A stretch of 64,000 nucleotides of DNA from positions 5,243-69,242 of the forward strand of contig JALNZC010000021.1 in assembly GCA_023229525.1 (NCBI GenBank). Direction: 5' to 3'. The notes under the pieces were generated by a model, which did no database searches, had not been told where the DNA came from, and saw only the letters and a program-made list of their open reading frames with translations. Positions 26,976-36,034 of the stretch are shown here, piece by piece (position 1 is the stretch's first letter; each line of letters begins with the position of its first letter). This DNA is from Bacteroidales bacterium (GTDB lineage: Bacteria; Bacteroidota; Bacteroidia; Bacteroidales; FEN-979). The position numbers and the translations under genes are program-made.

Positions 26976-28139
26976 ATGAAACGGATTTCCCGGATTTTCC
27001 TTCCCGGAGTAATAATATTAATTCTTGCATCCTGTCAGAATAATAGTAATGTCAAAGTCAATGTATCTTTTAATGAACATAAGGAAGCAGATTCCCAAAA
27101 TATTGTATCTATGAAAACAGCGTTTGGAACCGTTGATCATAAACCGGTATTTTTATATACCCTGACCAATACCAACGGCCTTACCGTTAAAATTACCAAT
27201 TATGGAGGGATCATCACTTCAATCCTGATGCCCGATAAATACGGGAAACCGGGCGATATCGTTCTGGGCTATGACGGCCTGAAGGACTATATTGCCAATA
27301 GTCCTTATTTTGGGGCCCTTGTTGGACGATATGCGAACAGGATTGCCAAGGGACGGTTTATATTAGACGGAAAAACATATAAATTGGCAATCAATAATGG
27401 GAATAATGCGCTTCATGGAGGATTAAAAGGTTTCGACAAAGTTGTTTGGGATGTCTCAGAACTCAAGGATTCTACCCGGGCAGGATTGATCCTTACTTAT
27501 GTCAGCAAGGATGGTGAAGAGGGTTATCCCGGTAATTTGAAAATAAAAGCCATATATACCCTGAACGAAAACGACGAACTCATTCTCCAGATAGAAGCTA
27601 CAACCGACAAACCAACCCCGGTCAACATATGCAATCACACCTATTTCAATCTCAGTGAAGCCGATACAAATATCCTGGGACATATAGTTACCCTTTACGC
27701 AGATCAATTTACCGAGGTGAACGGTGAACTGATCCCAACCGGGAAACTTCCGTCGGTAAGGGGAACACCCATGGATTTCATTACATCGGTGGCTATTGGT
27801 GCGGGCATCGATAAGGTAAGAGGAGGTTATGACCATAACTATGTCCTGAGGAAAAAACCTGGAGAATTAGCGCTTGCTACTCAGGTATTTGATCCCAGGA
27901 CCGGCCGGCAGGTGGAAATTCTTACGACACAGCCAGGTATTCAGTTCTATACGGGTAACTTCCTGGATGGTACGATTCGCGGGAAGGGTGGAAAAATTTA
28001 TAAAAAGCATTATGGATTTTGTCTTGAAACCCAGCATTTCCCGGATTCCCCAAATCAACCCAATTTTCCTACCACGATTTTGATGCCAGGAAAAACCTAT
28101 TCTGAAACGACCATTTATAAATTTTCAGTTTTAAAATAA
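26976..28139 (+). CDS. galM: Aldose 1-epimerase (galactose mutarotase), lipoprotein
   Basis: 387 residues from the second ATG, which follows a promoter at 26945 and begins a lipoprotein signal (MKRISRIFLPGVIILILASC). The mutarotase domain covers about 45-385: NYGGIITSILMPD, GRYANRIAKGRF, NNGNNALHGG, and the catalytic region NICNHTYFNLSE. The YDHNYVLRK and GIQFYTGNFLDG segments are also typical. It interconverts alpha and beta anomers of galactose or glucose, feeding galactokinase. The lipid anchor places it in the periplasm, as in other Bacteroidota mutarotases. galK is encoded nearby on the opposite strand. Confidence 0.92.
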   Translation: MKRISRIFLPGVIILILASCQNNSNVKVNVSFNEHKEADSQNIVSMKTAFGTVDHKPVFLYTLTNTNGLTVKITNYGGIITSILMPDKYGKPGDIVLGYDGLKDYIANSPYFGALVGRYANRIAKGRFILDGKTYKLAINNGNNALHGGLKGFDKVVWDVSELKDSTRAGLILTYVSKDGEEGYPGNLKIKAIYTLNENDELILQIEATTDKPTPVNICNHTYFNLSEADTNILGHIVTLYADQFTEVNGELIPTGKLPSVRGTPMDFITSVAIGAGIDKVRGGYDHNYVLRKKPGELALATQVFDPRTGRQVEILTTQPGIQFYTGNFLDGTIRGKGGKIYKKHYGFCLETQHFPDSPNQPNFPTTILMPGKTYSETTIYKFSVLK

Positions 28140-28150
28140 CCCGACCTCGG

Positions 28151-29059
28151 TTAATATTTAATGGGAACAAAGGTTTGTTCGGCCATAGGTGGGCGTACAT
28201 ATGCTTTATCCCTTTCAAGAGGAGGCAGGATAATGGGTTCACGGGGTACCTCTTCGTACGGTATCATGCTAAGCAAATGGCTGATGCAGTTTAGTCTAGC
28301 CCGCCGCTTGTCATCCGCTTCTACCACATACCAAGGTGATTGTTTTGTATCGGTATAAGCAAACATTTCATCTTTTGCTTTAGAATATTCGATCCATTTG
28401 GTCCGGGATTCCACATCCATCGGACTGATTTTCCAGCGACGTGTCGGATCTTCAATCCTTTGTTTGAACCGTTTTTCCTGTTCCTTATCACTTACCGAAA
28501 ACCAGTATTTGATCACGATGATGCCTGACCGGATGAGCATGTTTTCAAAGCTGGGACAGGATCGCAGGAAATCCCAGTATTCTAATTCTGTACAGAAACC
28601 CATAACACGTTCGACCCCGGTACGGTTGTACCAGCTCCTGTCGAAAAGAACCAACTCCCCTGCCGCTGGCAGATGTGAGACATACCGTTGAAAATACCAT
28701 TGGGTCTTTTCTTTTTCCGTAGGTATTCCCAGTGCAACTACCCGGCATATCCTGGGATTAAGAGATTCGGTAATGCGCTTGATGGCGCCTCCCTTTCCGG
28801 CAGCATCACGGCCTTCGAACAGTACCACGACACGAAGTCCTTTGTATTTGATCCATTCCTGGAGCTGGACCAGCTCAAGCTGAAGTTTAGCCAACTCCTG
28901 TTCATACAAATGGCGGGGGAGCTTGTTGTTGCCTTCATCTTCCGGATCCTGCAATCCAGCAGTAACAACTTTTACCTGATCGTTCTCAACCTCGGAATGA
29001 TCATGCTTTTTTTCGGATTTGGATTCTTTATCCTTGTGTTTATCTTTTTTATGACCCAT
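28151..29059 (-). CDS. ppk2: Polyphosphate kinase 2
   Basis: 302 residues. The P-loop kinase core has Walker A GRDAAGKGG (83-91), the lid motif DRSWYNR (140-146), and the conserved WYFQRYVSHLP and RWKISPMDVESR segments. PPK2 enzymes transfer phosphate between polyphosphate and nucleotides (class I mostly NDP to NTP). The first 22 residues are a Lys/His/Glu/Asp-rich tail (MGHKKDKHKDKES, then KKHDH), unusual and perhaps binding metal or polyphosphate. The gene lies 14 bp after galK in the same direction, so ATP regeneration for sugar phosphorylation is a possible link. The gene at 26976 converges on it. Confidence 0.93.
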   Translation of the reverse strand: MGHKKDKHKDKESKSEKKHDHSEVENDQVKVVTAGLQDPEDEGNNKLPRHLYEQELAKLQLELVQLQEWIKYKGLRVVVLFEGRDAAGKGGAIKRITESLNPRICRVVALGIPTEKEKTQWYFQRYVSHLPAAGELVLFDRSWYNRTGVERVMGFCTELEYWDFLRSCPSFENMLIRSGIIVIKYWFSVSDKEQEKRFKQRIEDPTRRWKISPMDVESRTKWIEYSKAKDEMFAYTDTKQSPWYVVEADDKRRARLNCISHLLSMIPYEEVPREPIILPPLERDKAYVRPPMAEQTFVPIKY

Positions 29060-29065
29060 CTCTAT

Positions 29066-29093
29066 TTACGATTTTAGATTTTAGATTTACAAT
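29066..29093. repeat. Short tandem repeat GATTTTA-type at the galK 3' end
   Basis: About three units of GATTTTA or GATTTAC. On the minus strand the repeat encodes the last codons of galK (CKSKI) and its stop, so the enzyme's tail past DGVKEI comes from the repeat. Confidence 0.7.
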
Positions 29094-30255
29094 TAATCTC
29101 CTTTACGCCGTCAGAAATTTCTGTATGGTAGAATATCGGTCTGATACCAGTTTTCGCAAAGTATCCGGATTCTACTTTTTCCATAAATACCGGGATAATA
29201 TCTTTCCTGACCAGGTTCACGGTACAACCGCCAAATCCGGCTCCGGTCATGCGGGCGCCAATTACTCCATGGATTTTTTGTGCTTCTTCTACGAGGGTAT
29301 CGAGCTCAACTCCTGTTACCTCATAGTTATCACGTAACGATTCATGCGATGCATTCATCAGCGCCCCGAACTGGACCAGGTCTCCTTTATATAAACAGGA
29401 TACAGCATTGAGTACCCGTTGGTTCTCGGAAATTACATGACGAGCCCGCCGGCGTATCAACTCATCCGGGATTTGATCCTGGATTTTATAAAACTGCATG
29501 TAACTGATCTCCCCGAGTTTTGAGAGCGGTATCAATGGGTTGAGATAGGTTACCGCCAGTTGACATTCGGCTACCCGTTCGTTATATTTTGAGCCGGCAA
29601 GCCCTCGCGACTTATTGGTGTTGGCAATGATCAATGCGAATCCGTTAAGAAGCACCGGAATGTTCTTATATTCCAATGTCTGACAATTCAGAAACAATGC
29701 ATGATCCTTGCTCCCCATGCCAACGGCAAATTGATCCATGATGCCACAATTCACCCCTACAAATTGGTTTTCGGCACGTTGGGCTAATTTGACCAGATCT
29801 ACCATGGAGAGGTCTGTCGCATTTAATATGGTTGTCAGACCATAGGCAGTCACCATTTCAATTGAGGCTGAAGATGATAACCCGGCACTGTTAGGAATAT
29901 CTCCGGAAAAAAGCATTTCAAATCCGGTCATCTCAATATTCAATTGCCGTAGCTGATCAATGATTCCCAGTGGATAGTTTACCCATTTGTTGTCAACCTT
30001 TTCGGAAAGCTCATTTAGTTTGATCTCACAACGAAAATCAAAATTGTTAGAGGCAAATTTTATCGAATCTGTGGATGATGGTCTTATTAACAGATAGGTA
30101 CCGTACTGCAGTGCGCAGGGAAGTACAAATCCCCCGTTATAATCGGTATGTTCACCAATCAGGTTAACTCTTCCCGGAGCGAAGAAAACCCGCGGTTTGT
30201 CAGTCGGGTTGCTATATACAGAAAAAAAATATTCAAAGAGTTTATCGATATTCAT
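29074..30255 (-). CDS. galK: Galactokinase
   Basis: 393 residues, the usual length. GHMP-kinase signatures are all present: the galactokinase signature GRVNLIGEHTDYNGG (28-42), the ATP loop PNSAGLSSSASIE (121-133), and GARMTGAGFGGCTVNLV near the C-terminus. It phosphorylates galactose at C1 in the Leloir pathway, in the cytoplasm. No galT is seen in the window. The gene starts an apparent two-gene unit with ppk2. The last few residues (NCKSKI) appear to come from a short repeat at the 3' end and are unlikely to matter for function. Confidence 0.96.
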   Translation of the reverse strand: MNIDKLFEYFFSVYSNPTDKPRVFFAPGRVNLIGEHTDYNGGFVLPCALQYGTYLLIRPSSTDSIKFASNNFDFRCEIKLNELSEKVDNKWVNYPLGIIDQLRQLNIEMTGFEMLFSGDIPNSAGLSSSASIEMVTAYGLTTILNATDLSMVDLVKLAQRAENQFVGVNCGIMDQFAVGMGSKDHALFLNCQTLEYKNIPVLLNGFALIIANTNKSRGLAGSKYNERVAECQLAVTYLNPLIPLSKLGEISYMQFYKIQDQIPDELIRRRARHVISENQRVLNAVSCLYKGDLVQFGALMNASHESLRDNYEVTGVELDTLVEEAQKIHGVIGARMTGAGFGGCTVNLVRKDIIPVFMEKVESGYFAKTGIRPIFYHTEISDGVKEINCKSKI

Positions 30256-30346
30256 AATAGTCAGTAAAATATTCGATGACTAAATTAAACAATAAATGTC
30301 AAGAATAATAAGAACCCCAAAATTTTTATACCTTTCGGTGAATTGA

Positions 30347-30354
30347 TAATTTTG
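30347..30354 (+). promoter_or_regulatory. Bacteroidota-type -7 element upstream of the GH92 unit
   Basis: TAATTTTG matches TAnnTTTG. It lies about 200 bases before the GH92 start and 19 bases before a small ORF that is coupled to GH92. No clear -33 box is visible. Confidence 0.5.
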
Positions 30355-30372
30355 CCATTTAAACTACTTTTG

Positions 30373-30555
30373 ATGATCGTCACTTGTAACATTGTGATTG
30401 CAGGATTATTTCTGTGTTGTATCGCTACTGTTGTTTCACAGGAAAGTGATATCATTAACCCCGGAGGTTGTTGGAAATTCGGAAAGAATGGTTTGGAACT
30501 CCGGTTAAGCTTTTCATCATTTCTTCACTCATTGATTCATACTGATATCCTATGA
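30373..30555 (+). CDS. Possible 60-residue leader ORF coupled to GH92
   Basis: A 60-codon frame from the ATG at 30373, after a promoter-like TAATTTTG. Its first 25 residues are hydrophobic (MIVTCNIVIAGLFLCCIATV), resembling a signal peptide or membrane helix without a basic start. The rest is short and not recognised. Its TGA overlaps the ATG of the GH92 gene as ATGA, the arrangement seen in translationally coupled genes. It could be a real small protein, a leader peptide, or a chance frame. No homology is known to me. Confidence 0.35.
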   Translation: MIVTCNIVIAGLFLCCIATVVSQESDIINPGGCWKFGKNGLELRLSFSSFLHSLIHTDIL

Positions 30556-33494
30556 TCCATAATCGTCATTTTGTCTTTGTATTCCTTCTTTTGTCCGGTG
30601 CTTTCTGTTATGGTCAGCAACCTGCAGTACCAAATTATACTGATTTTGTGAATCCCTTCATCGGAACCGGTGGGCATGGACATACCTTTCCCGGTGCATG
30701 CGTTCCTTTCGGAATGGTTCAACTAAGTCCCGATACACGTTTGGATGGATGGGATGGTTGTTCCGCCTATCACGGAACCGATTCGGTAATTTATGGGTTC
30801 AGTCATACTCATCTGAGTGGTACCGGGTGTTCTGATTATGGCGACATCCTTTTTATGCCGGTCACAGGAAAAGTGAAACTGACTGATTATGGTTATGCTT
30901 CTTCTTTTACAAAAGCAGATGAGAAAGCATCTCCAGGGTATTATCAGGTAGATTTGACGAGTTTCAGGATCAGGGCGGAGTTGACTACAACGGCTCGTGT
31001 AGGATTTCATCGTTATACATTTCCTCTCACCGATCAGGCAAACATTGTAGTGGATTTAAAGCATCGCGATAAAGTTCTGGAATCGGGATTAAAGGTTGTC
31101 GGGAATGATGAAATTGAGGGGTACAGGGTTTCACAAGCCTGGGCACAAAAGCAGATGATCTATTTTGTTGCAAAATTTTCAAAACCCTTTAAATCATATA
31201 CGCTTACTTCGGAAGGCAAGGAATTAGCTGGTCTACAGGAGATGACAGGAACAGATCTCAAGTCTTATTTTACATTTTCAACAACGCAAAATGAAAAAAT
31301 CCTGGTAAAAGTTGCTATTTCGGGAGTTAGCATTGAAGGCGCCCGTAGAAACCTTGAAACTGAAGTCCCGGGTTGGGACTATGATTCTGTCAGAAAAGAG
31401 GCAATCCGCAAATGGAACGACGAACTGGGAAAAATCACAATCGATGGTGGCACGTATGATCAGCAGGTTACTTTTTATACTGCATTATACCATACGATGC
31501 TTCAACCAAATATTTACAATGATGTGGATGGACAATACCGGGGCCGGGATCTGAAGATTCACCAGACTGACGGCTTTAATTATTATACCGTTTTTTCTTT
31601 GTGGGATACTTACAGGGCGGCAAATCCGCTGTATACGCTTATTGAACCCAAACGAACGACGGATTTTATCCGGACTTTCCTAAGACAATATGACGAAGGT
31701 GGTATGCTTCCCGTGTGGGAACTTTCGGGGAATGAAACCGGATGTATGATCGGTTATCACGCCGTATCGGTGATTGCCGATGCCTATCTGAAAGGGATCA
31801 AAGACTTTGATACGCTGAAAGCGCTGGAGGCCATGAAACATAGCGCCGAACAGTCCCATCTTGGATTATCATATTATCAAACCAAAGGATATATTCCAGC
31901 CGACAAGGAGGGTGAATCGGTTTCAAAGACGCTGGAATATGCCTATGACGATTGGTGTATTGCCCAGATGGCGCGGGCCATGGGGAAACAGGAGGACTAT
32001 AAGAATTTCATCCGTCGTGCGCAGTATTACAAATATCTTTTCGACCGCTCAACAGGTTTTATACGAGCCAAAATAAATGAGACATGGTTTTCGCCTTTTG
32101 ATCCCGCCGAGGTGAATTTCAATTATACAGAAGCCAACGCATGGCAATATTCATTTTATGTTCCTCAGGATATTGAAGTGTTGATGGCCCTGATGGGTGG
32201 GCGCGGACGTTTTGCCTCGAAGCTGGATGAGCTTTTCACCACTGATGCAAAAACAACAGGTCGTGAGCAATCGGATATCACCGGAATGATTGGCCAGTAT
32301 GCCCATGGAAATGAACCCAGCCATCATATGGCTTATTTGTACGATTATGCCGGCCAGCCCTGGAAAACACAGGAAATTGTACACCGGATTTGTAAAGATT
32401 TTTATAAAAATAGTCCGGATGGGTTAATTGGTAATGAAGATTGCGGTCAAATGTCGGCCTGGTACATTTTCAGCGCTTGTGGGTTTTATCCTGTTACACC
32501 GGGTTCGGGCATCTATGCTATCGGAACACCTATTTTTTCGAATGTGACCATAAACCTGGGTAACGGGAAAACTTTTGCAGTGAGGGCAAAGTATGCAGGT
32601 GAACAAAATTTCTATATCGAATCCGCTTCACTGAATGGTAAACCGTATTCCAGGTGTTATATCTCTCATGAAGATATTATGAATGGCGGAGAACTTTCGT
32701 TTACTATGGGCCCGACACCGAATAGAGCGTGGGGTGTTGGAATGAACGCAGCGCCACCATCCCGGATTGCCGATTACCTGATCATACCATGTCCCTCTGT
32801 TGATCTCGGACAATCCACGTTCATCGATTCAACGATGGTTTCGCTTTCCTGTCCCATCGAAAGCGCTTATATTCTCTATACCCTTGATGGTTCCGAACCT
32901 TCAGTAAAGTCAGCAATTTATCAGCAACCATTTAAATTCAGGAAAACCACTACTCTAAAAGCTATTGCCTATAAGCCGGATATGCCAAAAAGTTTTACAA
33001 TGGAAGCACGGTTTATTCAGATTCCTAAAAATCGCAAGATTAAGTTAAACACTCAATATGCTGGTCAATATTCAGCAGGTGGTGATCTGGCTTTGATTGA
33101 TTTCGCAAGAGGTGGTGAGGATTTCCGGACCGGAAAATGGCAAGGTTATGAAGGTGTTGATCTTGATGCCGTCGTTGATCTGGGTTCGGAACAATCAGTC
33201 CGGAAGCTTTCCCTCGGTTGTTACCAACAGCAAAACGCCTGGATTTTTATGCCGTTGGAAGTGAATTTCTCTTGTTCGACAGATGGAACCAATTTTACAC
33301 CGGTCGCGACAGTCAAAAATGATGTAGCTGAAAATGAAGATGGTATGAAAATCAAAGATTTCAGCGTTATCCTTAAGGGAGAGAAAGTCCGTTATATCAA
33401 GGTAGTGGCAAAGAACCGGGGGGGTTGTCCTGACGGACATCCCAGTGCCGGAAAAAAAGCCTGGATCTTCGTCGATGAAATAACCATTGAATGA
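30552..33494 (+). CDS. GH92 alpha-mannosidase with C-terminal Ig-like and discoidin-like domains
   Basis: 980 residues with a signal peptide (cut after YGQQ). GH92 signatures are clear: NPFIGTGGHGHTFPGACVPF and MVQLSPDTRLDG at the start of the N-terminal sandwich, FSHTHLSGTGCSDYGD, FYTALYHTMLQPNIY, FSLWDTYRAANPLYTL, and the catalytic end region GNEDCGQMSAWYIFSACGFY. GH92 enzymes are calcium-dependent exo-alpha-mannosidases acting on N-glycan or yeast-type mannans. After about residue 765 come a chitobiase-C-like domain (STMVSLSC, YTLDGSEPS) and a discoidin-like domain (840-980), which are not always present in this family. No SusC/D pair accompanies it. Confidence 0.94.
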   Translation: MIHNRHFVFVFLLLSGAFCYGQQPAVPNYTDFVNPFIGTGGHGHTFPGACVPFGMVQLSPDTRLDGWDGCSAYHGTDSVIYGFSHTHLSGTGCSDYGDILFMPVTGKVKLTDYGYASSFTKADEKASPGYYQVDLTSFRIRAELTTTARVGFHRYTFPLTDQANIVVDLKHRDKVLESGLKVVGNDEIEGYRVSQAWAQKQMIYFVAKFSKPFKSYTLTSEGKELAGLQEMTGTDLKSYFTFSTTQNEKILVKVAISGVSIEGARRNLETEVPGWDYDSVRKEAIRKWNDELGKITIDGGTYDQQVTFYTALYHTMLQPNIYNDVDGQYRGRDLKIHQTDGFNYYTVFSLWDTYRAANPLYTLIEPKRTTDFIRTFLRQYDEGGMLPVWELSGNETGCMIGYHAVSVIADAYLKGIKDFDTLKALEAMKHSAEQSHLGLSYYQTKGYIPADKEGESVSKTLEYAYDDWCIAQMARAMGKQEDYKNFIRRAQYYKYLFDRSTGFIRAKINETWFSPFDPAEVNFNYTEANAWQYSFYVPQDIEVLMALMGGRGRFASKLDELFTTDAKTTGREQSDITGMIGQYAHGNEPSHHMAYLYDYAGQPWKTQEIVHRICKDFYKNSPDGLIGNEDCGQMSAWYIFSACGFYPVTPGSGIYAIGTPIFSNVTINLGNGKTFAVRAKYAGEQNFYIESASLNGKPYSRCYISHEDIMNGGELSFTMGPTPNRAWGVGMNAAPPSRIADYLIIPCPSVDLGQSTFIDSTMVSLSCPIESAYILYTLDGSEPSVKSAIYQQPFKFRKTTTLKAIAYKPDMPKSFTMEARFIQIPKNRKIKLNTQYAGQYSAGGDLALIDFARGGEDFRTGKWQGYEGVDLDAVVDLGSEQSVRKLSLGCYQQQNAWIFMPLEVNFSCSTDGTNFTPVATVKNDVAENEDGMKIKDFSVILKGEKVRYIKVVAKNRGGCPDGHPSAGKKAWIFVDEITIE

Positions 33495-33507
33495 TAGACG
33501 ATTTACA

Positions 33508-34404
33508 ATGTTAAAAAGCACACTACGCTCTGATTTCATTCTTCTTTTAGCCGCGGTCATCTGGGGTTTTGCATTTGTTGCCCAGCGGGTCGGGATGGAT
33601 TATGTGGGTCCGTTTACTTACACGGCAGTGAGATTTACCTTGGGTAGTCTTGTCCTTTTACCCATCTTGCTTTTCCGGAAAAGCAATGCTTACGGTAACC
33701 GGAATCCCGCGTCGTCTGAAAAGAAAAAAATCATATTACTTCAGTTGATCCTTGGTTTGATTCTCTTTGGCGGAATCTCTTTCCAACAATATGGGTTGCA
33801 GTATACCACGGCAGGAAATGCAGGATTTATCACTGGCTTTTATGTTGTCCTTGTTCCAGTGGTTGGAATTTTTCTGGGTCATAAAAATCATTTTACTATA
33901 TGGATTGGGGTAATTCTTGCCTTTGCCGGATTATATTTTTTAAGTGTAACCCGGGAATTTTCCGTAAATCCGGGAGATTATTTCGTATTCATCTGCGCGC
34001 TTTTCTGGACGGTTCATGTACTCCTGGTAGGTTATGTAGCCCCCCGGACCGATCCACTGCGTACGGCTGTGATCCAGTTTGCCATCTGTGCGCTGCTCAG
34101 TTGGATCGTTGCAGCCGGACTCGAACCGATTGTTATGCGCGCCATCGTAGATGCTGCATGGCCGATCCTGTATGGAGGTGTGATGTCGGTGGGAATTGCG
34201 TATACCTTACAGATCATCGCACAGCAAAAAGCGCATCCCGCCCATGCCTCCATTATCCTCAGCCTCGAAGCGGTTTTTGCTGTCATCGGCGGCTGGTTGC
34301 TGTTGCAGGAGCAGGTCACCAACCGGATTATCATTGGATGTTTATTGATGCTTGCGGGAATGATGGTGGTGCAGTTAAAACGACTTGACAAGGTAAAAAG
34401 TTGA
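33508..34404 (+). CDS. EamA/DMT-family permease
   Basis: 298 residues from the ATG at 33508; the longer frame begins with TTG inside the GH92 stop region. Ten membrane helices form two EamA repeats: FILLLAAVIWGFAFVAQ opens the first, and YFVFICALFWTVHVLLVGY the second. PAHASIILSLEAVFAVIGGW is the typical EamA signature in the second half. Members export or import amino acids, metabolites or nucleotide sugars; the substrate cannot be told. The gene follows GH92 by 13 bp and ends at a tandem repeat. Confidence 0.93.
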   Translation: MLKSTLRSDFILLLAAVIWGFAFVAQRVGMDYVGPFTYTAVRFTLGSLVLLPILLFRKSNAYGNRNPASSEKKKIILLQLILGLILFGGISFQQYGLQYTTAGNAGFITGFYVVLVPVVGIFLGHKNHFTIWIGVILAFAGLYFLSVTREFSVNPGDYFVFICALFWTVHVLLVGYVAPRTDPLRTAVIQFAICALLSWIVAAGLEPIVMRAIVDAAWPILYGGVMSVGIAYTLQIIAQQKAHPAHASIILSLEAVFAVIGGWLLLQEQVTNRIIIGCLLMLAGMMVVQLKRLDKVKS

Positions 34405-34446
34405 AAGACGAGGGACGAAGGACGAAAGACGAAGGACGAAGCGAGA
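34405..34446. repeat. Degenerate 7-bp tandem repeat (GGACGAA-type)
   Basis: Six or so units such as AGACGAG, GGACGAA and AGACGAA, starting at the base after the EamA stop codon. The same unit occurs at 36942 and, inverted, at 57801. The rest of the gap up to 34646 shows a doubled GAGCAACCCGG (about 34473 and 34500) and no gene. Confidence 0.88.
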
Positions 34447-34646
34447 CATCAGTTTAATATACTTAAAGCATACCCAAGAGCAACCCGGTTGGATGTCAGG
34501 AGCAACCCGGGAGCACCTTAATCTTTACTTACCGCTTAATTGGACATTACTGCCTGATTAACTGGAGAAAATACGATGAAGAGTATCTGAATTGAAGGGA
34601 AGGAAGCTAAAGTAATAAGAAAAAGCGGAGGGTAAAATATTGTTGG

Positions 34647-34654
34647 TATTTTTG
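34647..34654 (+). promoter_or_regulatory. Bacteroidota-type -7 element for the M64 gene
   Basis: TATTTTTG matches TAnnTTTG and lies 15 bases before the GTG at 34670. It overlaps the TTG at 34640 region, which argues against that upstream start. Confidence 0.6.
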
Positions 34655-34669
34655 CAAAAATTACTATCC

Positions 34670-36034
34670 GTGAAAATATTTAAAACAGCAGCCCTCCTGA
34701 TTGCGATATTGCTATTGACCATGCCGTGTTTTATCCAGGCCCAGTCAAATAAGATACTCTTTGATGGTTCAGTGCCACAGTCCCAGACCATTGTTACCGG
34801 TGCTGAAAGATCGGTTGTATTCGATGACTTTTATATCGCTAAAACCCTTAGAGTAGATTATTTTCTGGCCGGTGATGCTCATTCGGAAATCGTCTATTTC
34901 AGTCAGATGAAACAGGAGCCCTTTTGGGGTGGTTCACATAAAAACCTGACCGATCCTTTCGCATATGGTACCTATCGTTATTCGGCTTACGATTCGGTAT
35001 CACGGCAGTTGATCTTTTCCCGAGGATTCAGTTCACTTTTCCAGGAATGGAAAGGGACAGATGAAGCAAAAAAGATGAAACGGGCATTCCCGATGACGGC
35101 AGTGTTGCCTTTCCCCAAAAATACAATACGTTTTGTAATCGAAAAAAGATCCTTTGAAACCAATGATTTTGAGATTCTTTTCGATCGTTTTATTAATCCA
35201 ACCGATTATTTTATCAATCGTGAAAATATTCATCCCCTGAAAGTAACAAAGATCAAGGACTCCGGTGATCCGGCCGATCATGTTGATATCGCTTTCATAG
35301 CCGAAGGATACACAGCCGGGGATATGGAAAAATTCCGGAACGATGCCCAACGGATTTGTGATTATTTTATGTCGGTAGAACCCTATTCCGGAAATACCGG
35401 GCACTTTAATTTTTATGCCATTGAAGCACCTTCAGATGAAACCGGTGTGACCATCCCGGGGAAAGACATTTTTGTAAATACCAATATTCACAGCAGCTTT
35501 TACACTTTCGATATGGATCGTTACCTGACGACCTTTGATACGAAGTCAATCTATGATATTGCTGCCAATGTGCCTTATGATGTCGTATTTGTTCTGGTTA
35601 ACAGCGAGCGGTATGGGGGCGGAGGTTTTTATAACCACTATGGGCAAAGTACTGTCGACAATCAGTTATCCCTGGTTGTGGCTATCCATGAATTCGGACA
35701 TACATTTGCTGGTTTGGCTGATGAATACTACAATGCGGAAGTAACCTATTCCGGTTATTATAACCTTAAATTCGAGCCCTGGGAACCAAATATCACTACA
35801 AATGTGAATTTTGAAACCAAATGGAAGAAGATGGTTTCTCCTGATACGCCTATTCCAACAGCCAGGGTTCCTAAATATACCGGTACTATTGGAATGTTCG
35901 AAGGCGGAGGATACCTTTCAAAAGGAATATACAGTCCGATGATGGATTGCCGGATGAAAAGCAATGAAGCTTCGGAATTTTGCCCAGTCTGTAAAGATGC
36001 CATAAAAAAAATGATCCAATTTTACTGTGAATAG
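34670..36034 (+). CDS. M64-family (IgA peptidase-like) metallopeptidase
   Basis: 454 residues if started at the GTG at 34670, which follows a promoter and gives a clean signal peptide (MKIFKTAALLIAILLLTMPC, cut near IQAQS). The N-terminal beta-rich region (about 30-175) matches the Pfam M64_N type. The catalytic part has VDIAFIAEGYTAGDMEKF, FNFYAIEAPSDETGV, and the zinc motif HEFGHTFAGLADEYY (His at about 340 and 344), a metzincin-like HExxHxxGxxD. M64 enzymes are exported and may cut host or environmental proteins; the target is unknown. The next gene overlaps its end by 8 bp. Confidence 0.9.
   Translation: MKIFKTAALLIAILLLTMPCFIQAQSNKILFDGSVPQSQTIVTGAERSVVFDDFYIAKTLRVDYFLAGDAHSEIVYFSQMKQEPFWGGSHKNLTDPFAYGTYRYSAYDSVSRQLIFSRGFSSLFQEWKGTDEAKKMKRAFPMTAVLPFPKNTIRFVIEKRSFETNDFEILFDRFINPTDYFINRENIHPLKVTKIKDSGDPADHVDIAFIAEGYTAGDMEKFRNDAQRICDYFMSVEPYSGNTGHFNFYAIEAPSDETGVTIPGKDIFVNTNIHSSFYTFDMDRYLTTFDTKSIYDIAANVPYDVVFVLVNSERYGGGGFYNHYGQSTVDNQLSLVVAIHEFGHTFAGLADEYYNAEVTYSGYYNLKFEPWEPNITTNVNFETKWKKMVSPDTPIPTARVPKYTGTIGMFEGGGYLSKGIYSPMMDCRMKSNEASEFCPVCKDAIKKMIQFYCE

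Noticed and set aside
33900..34388. A 162-codon frame overlapping the EamA permease
   Set aside because: It is an alternate-frame shadow of ten well-defined membrane helices.
34640..34669. TTG start for the M64 peptidase
   Set aside because: The TATTTTTG promoter element overlaps this stretch, so transcription begins after it; the GTG at 34670 fits better.
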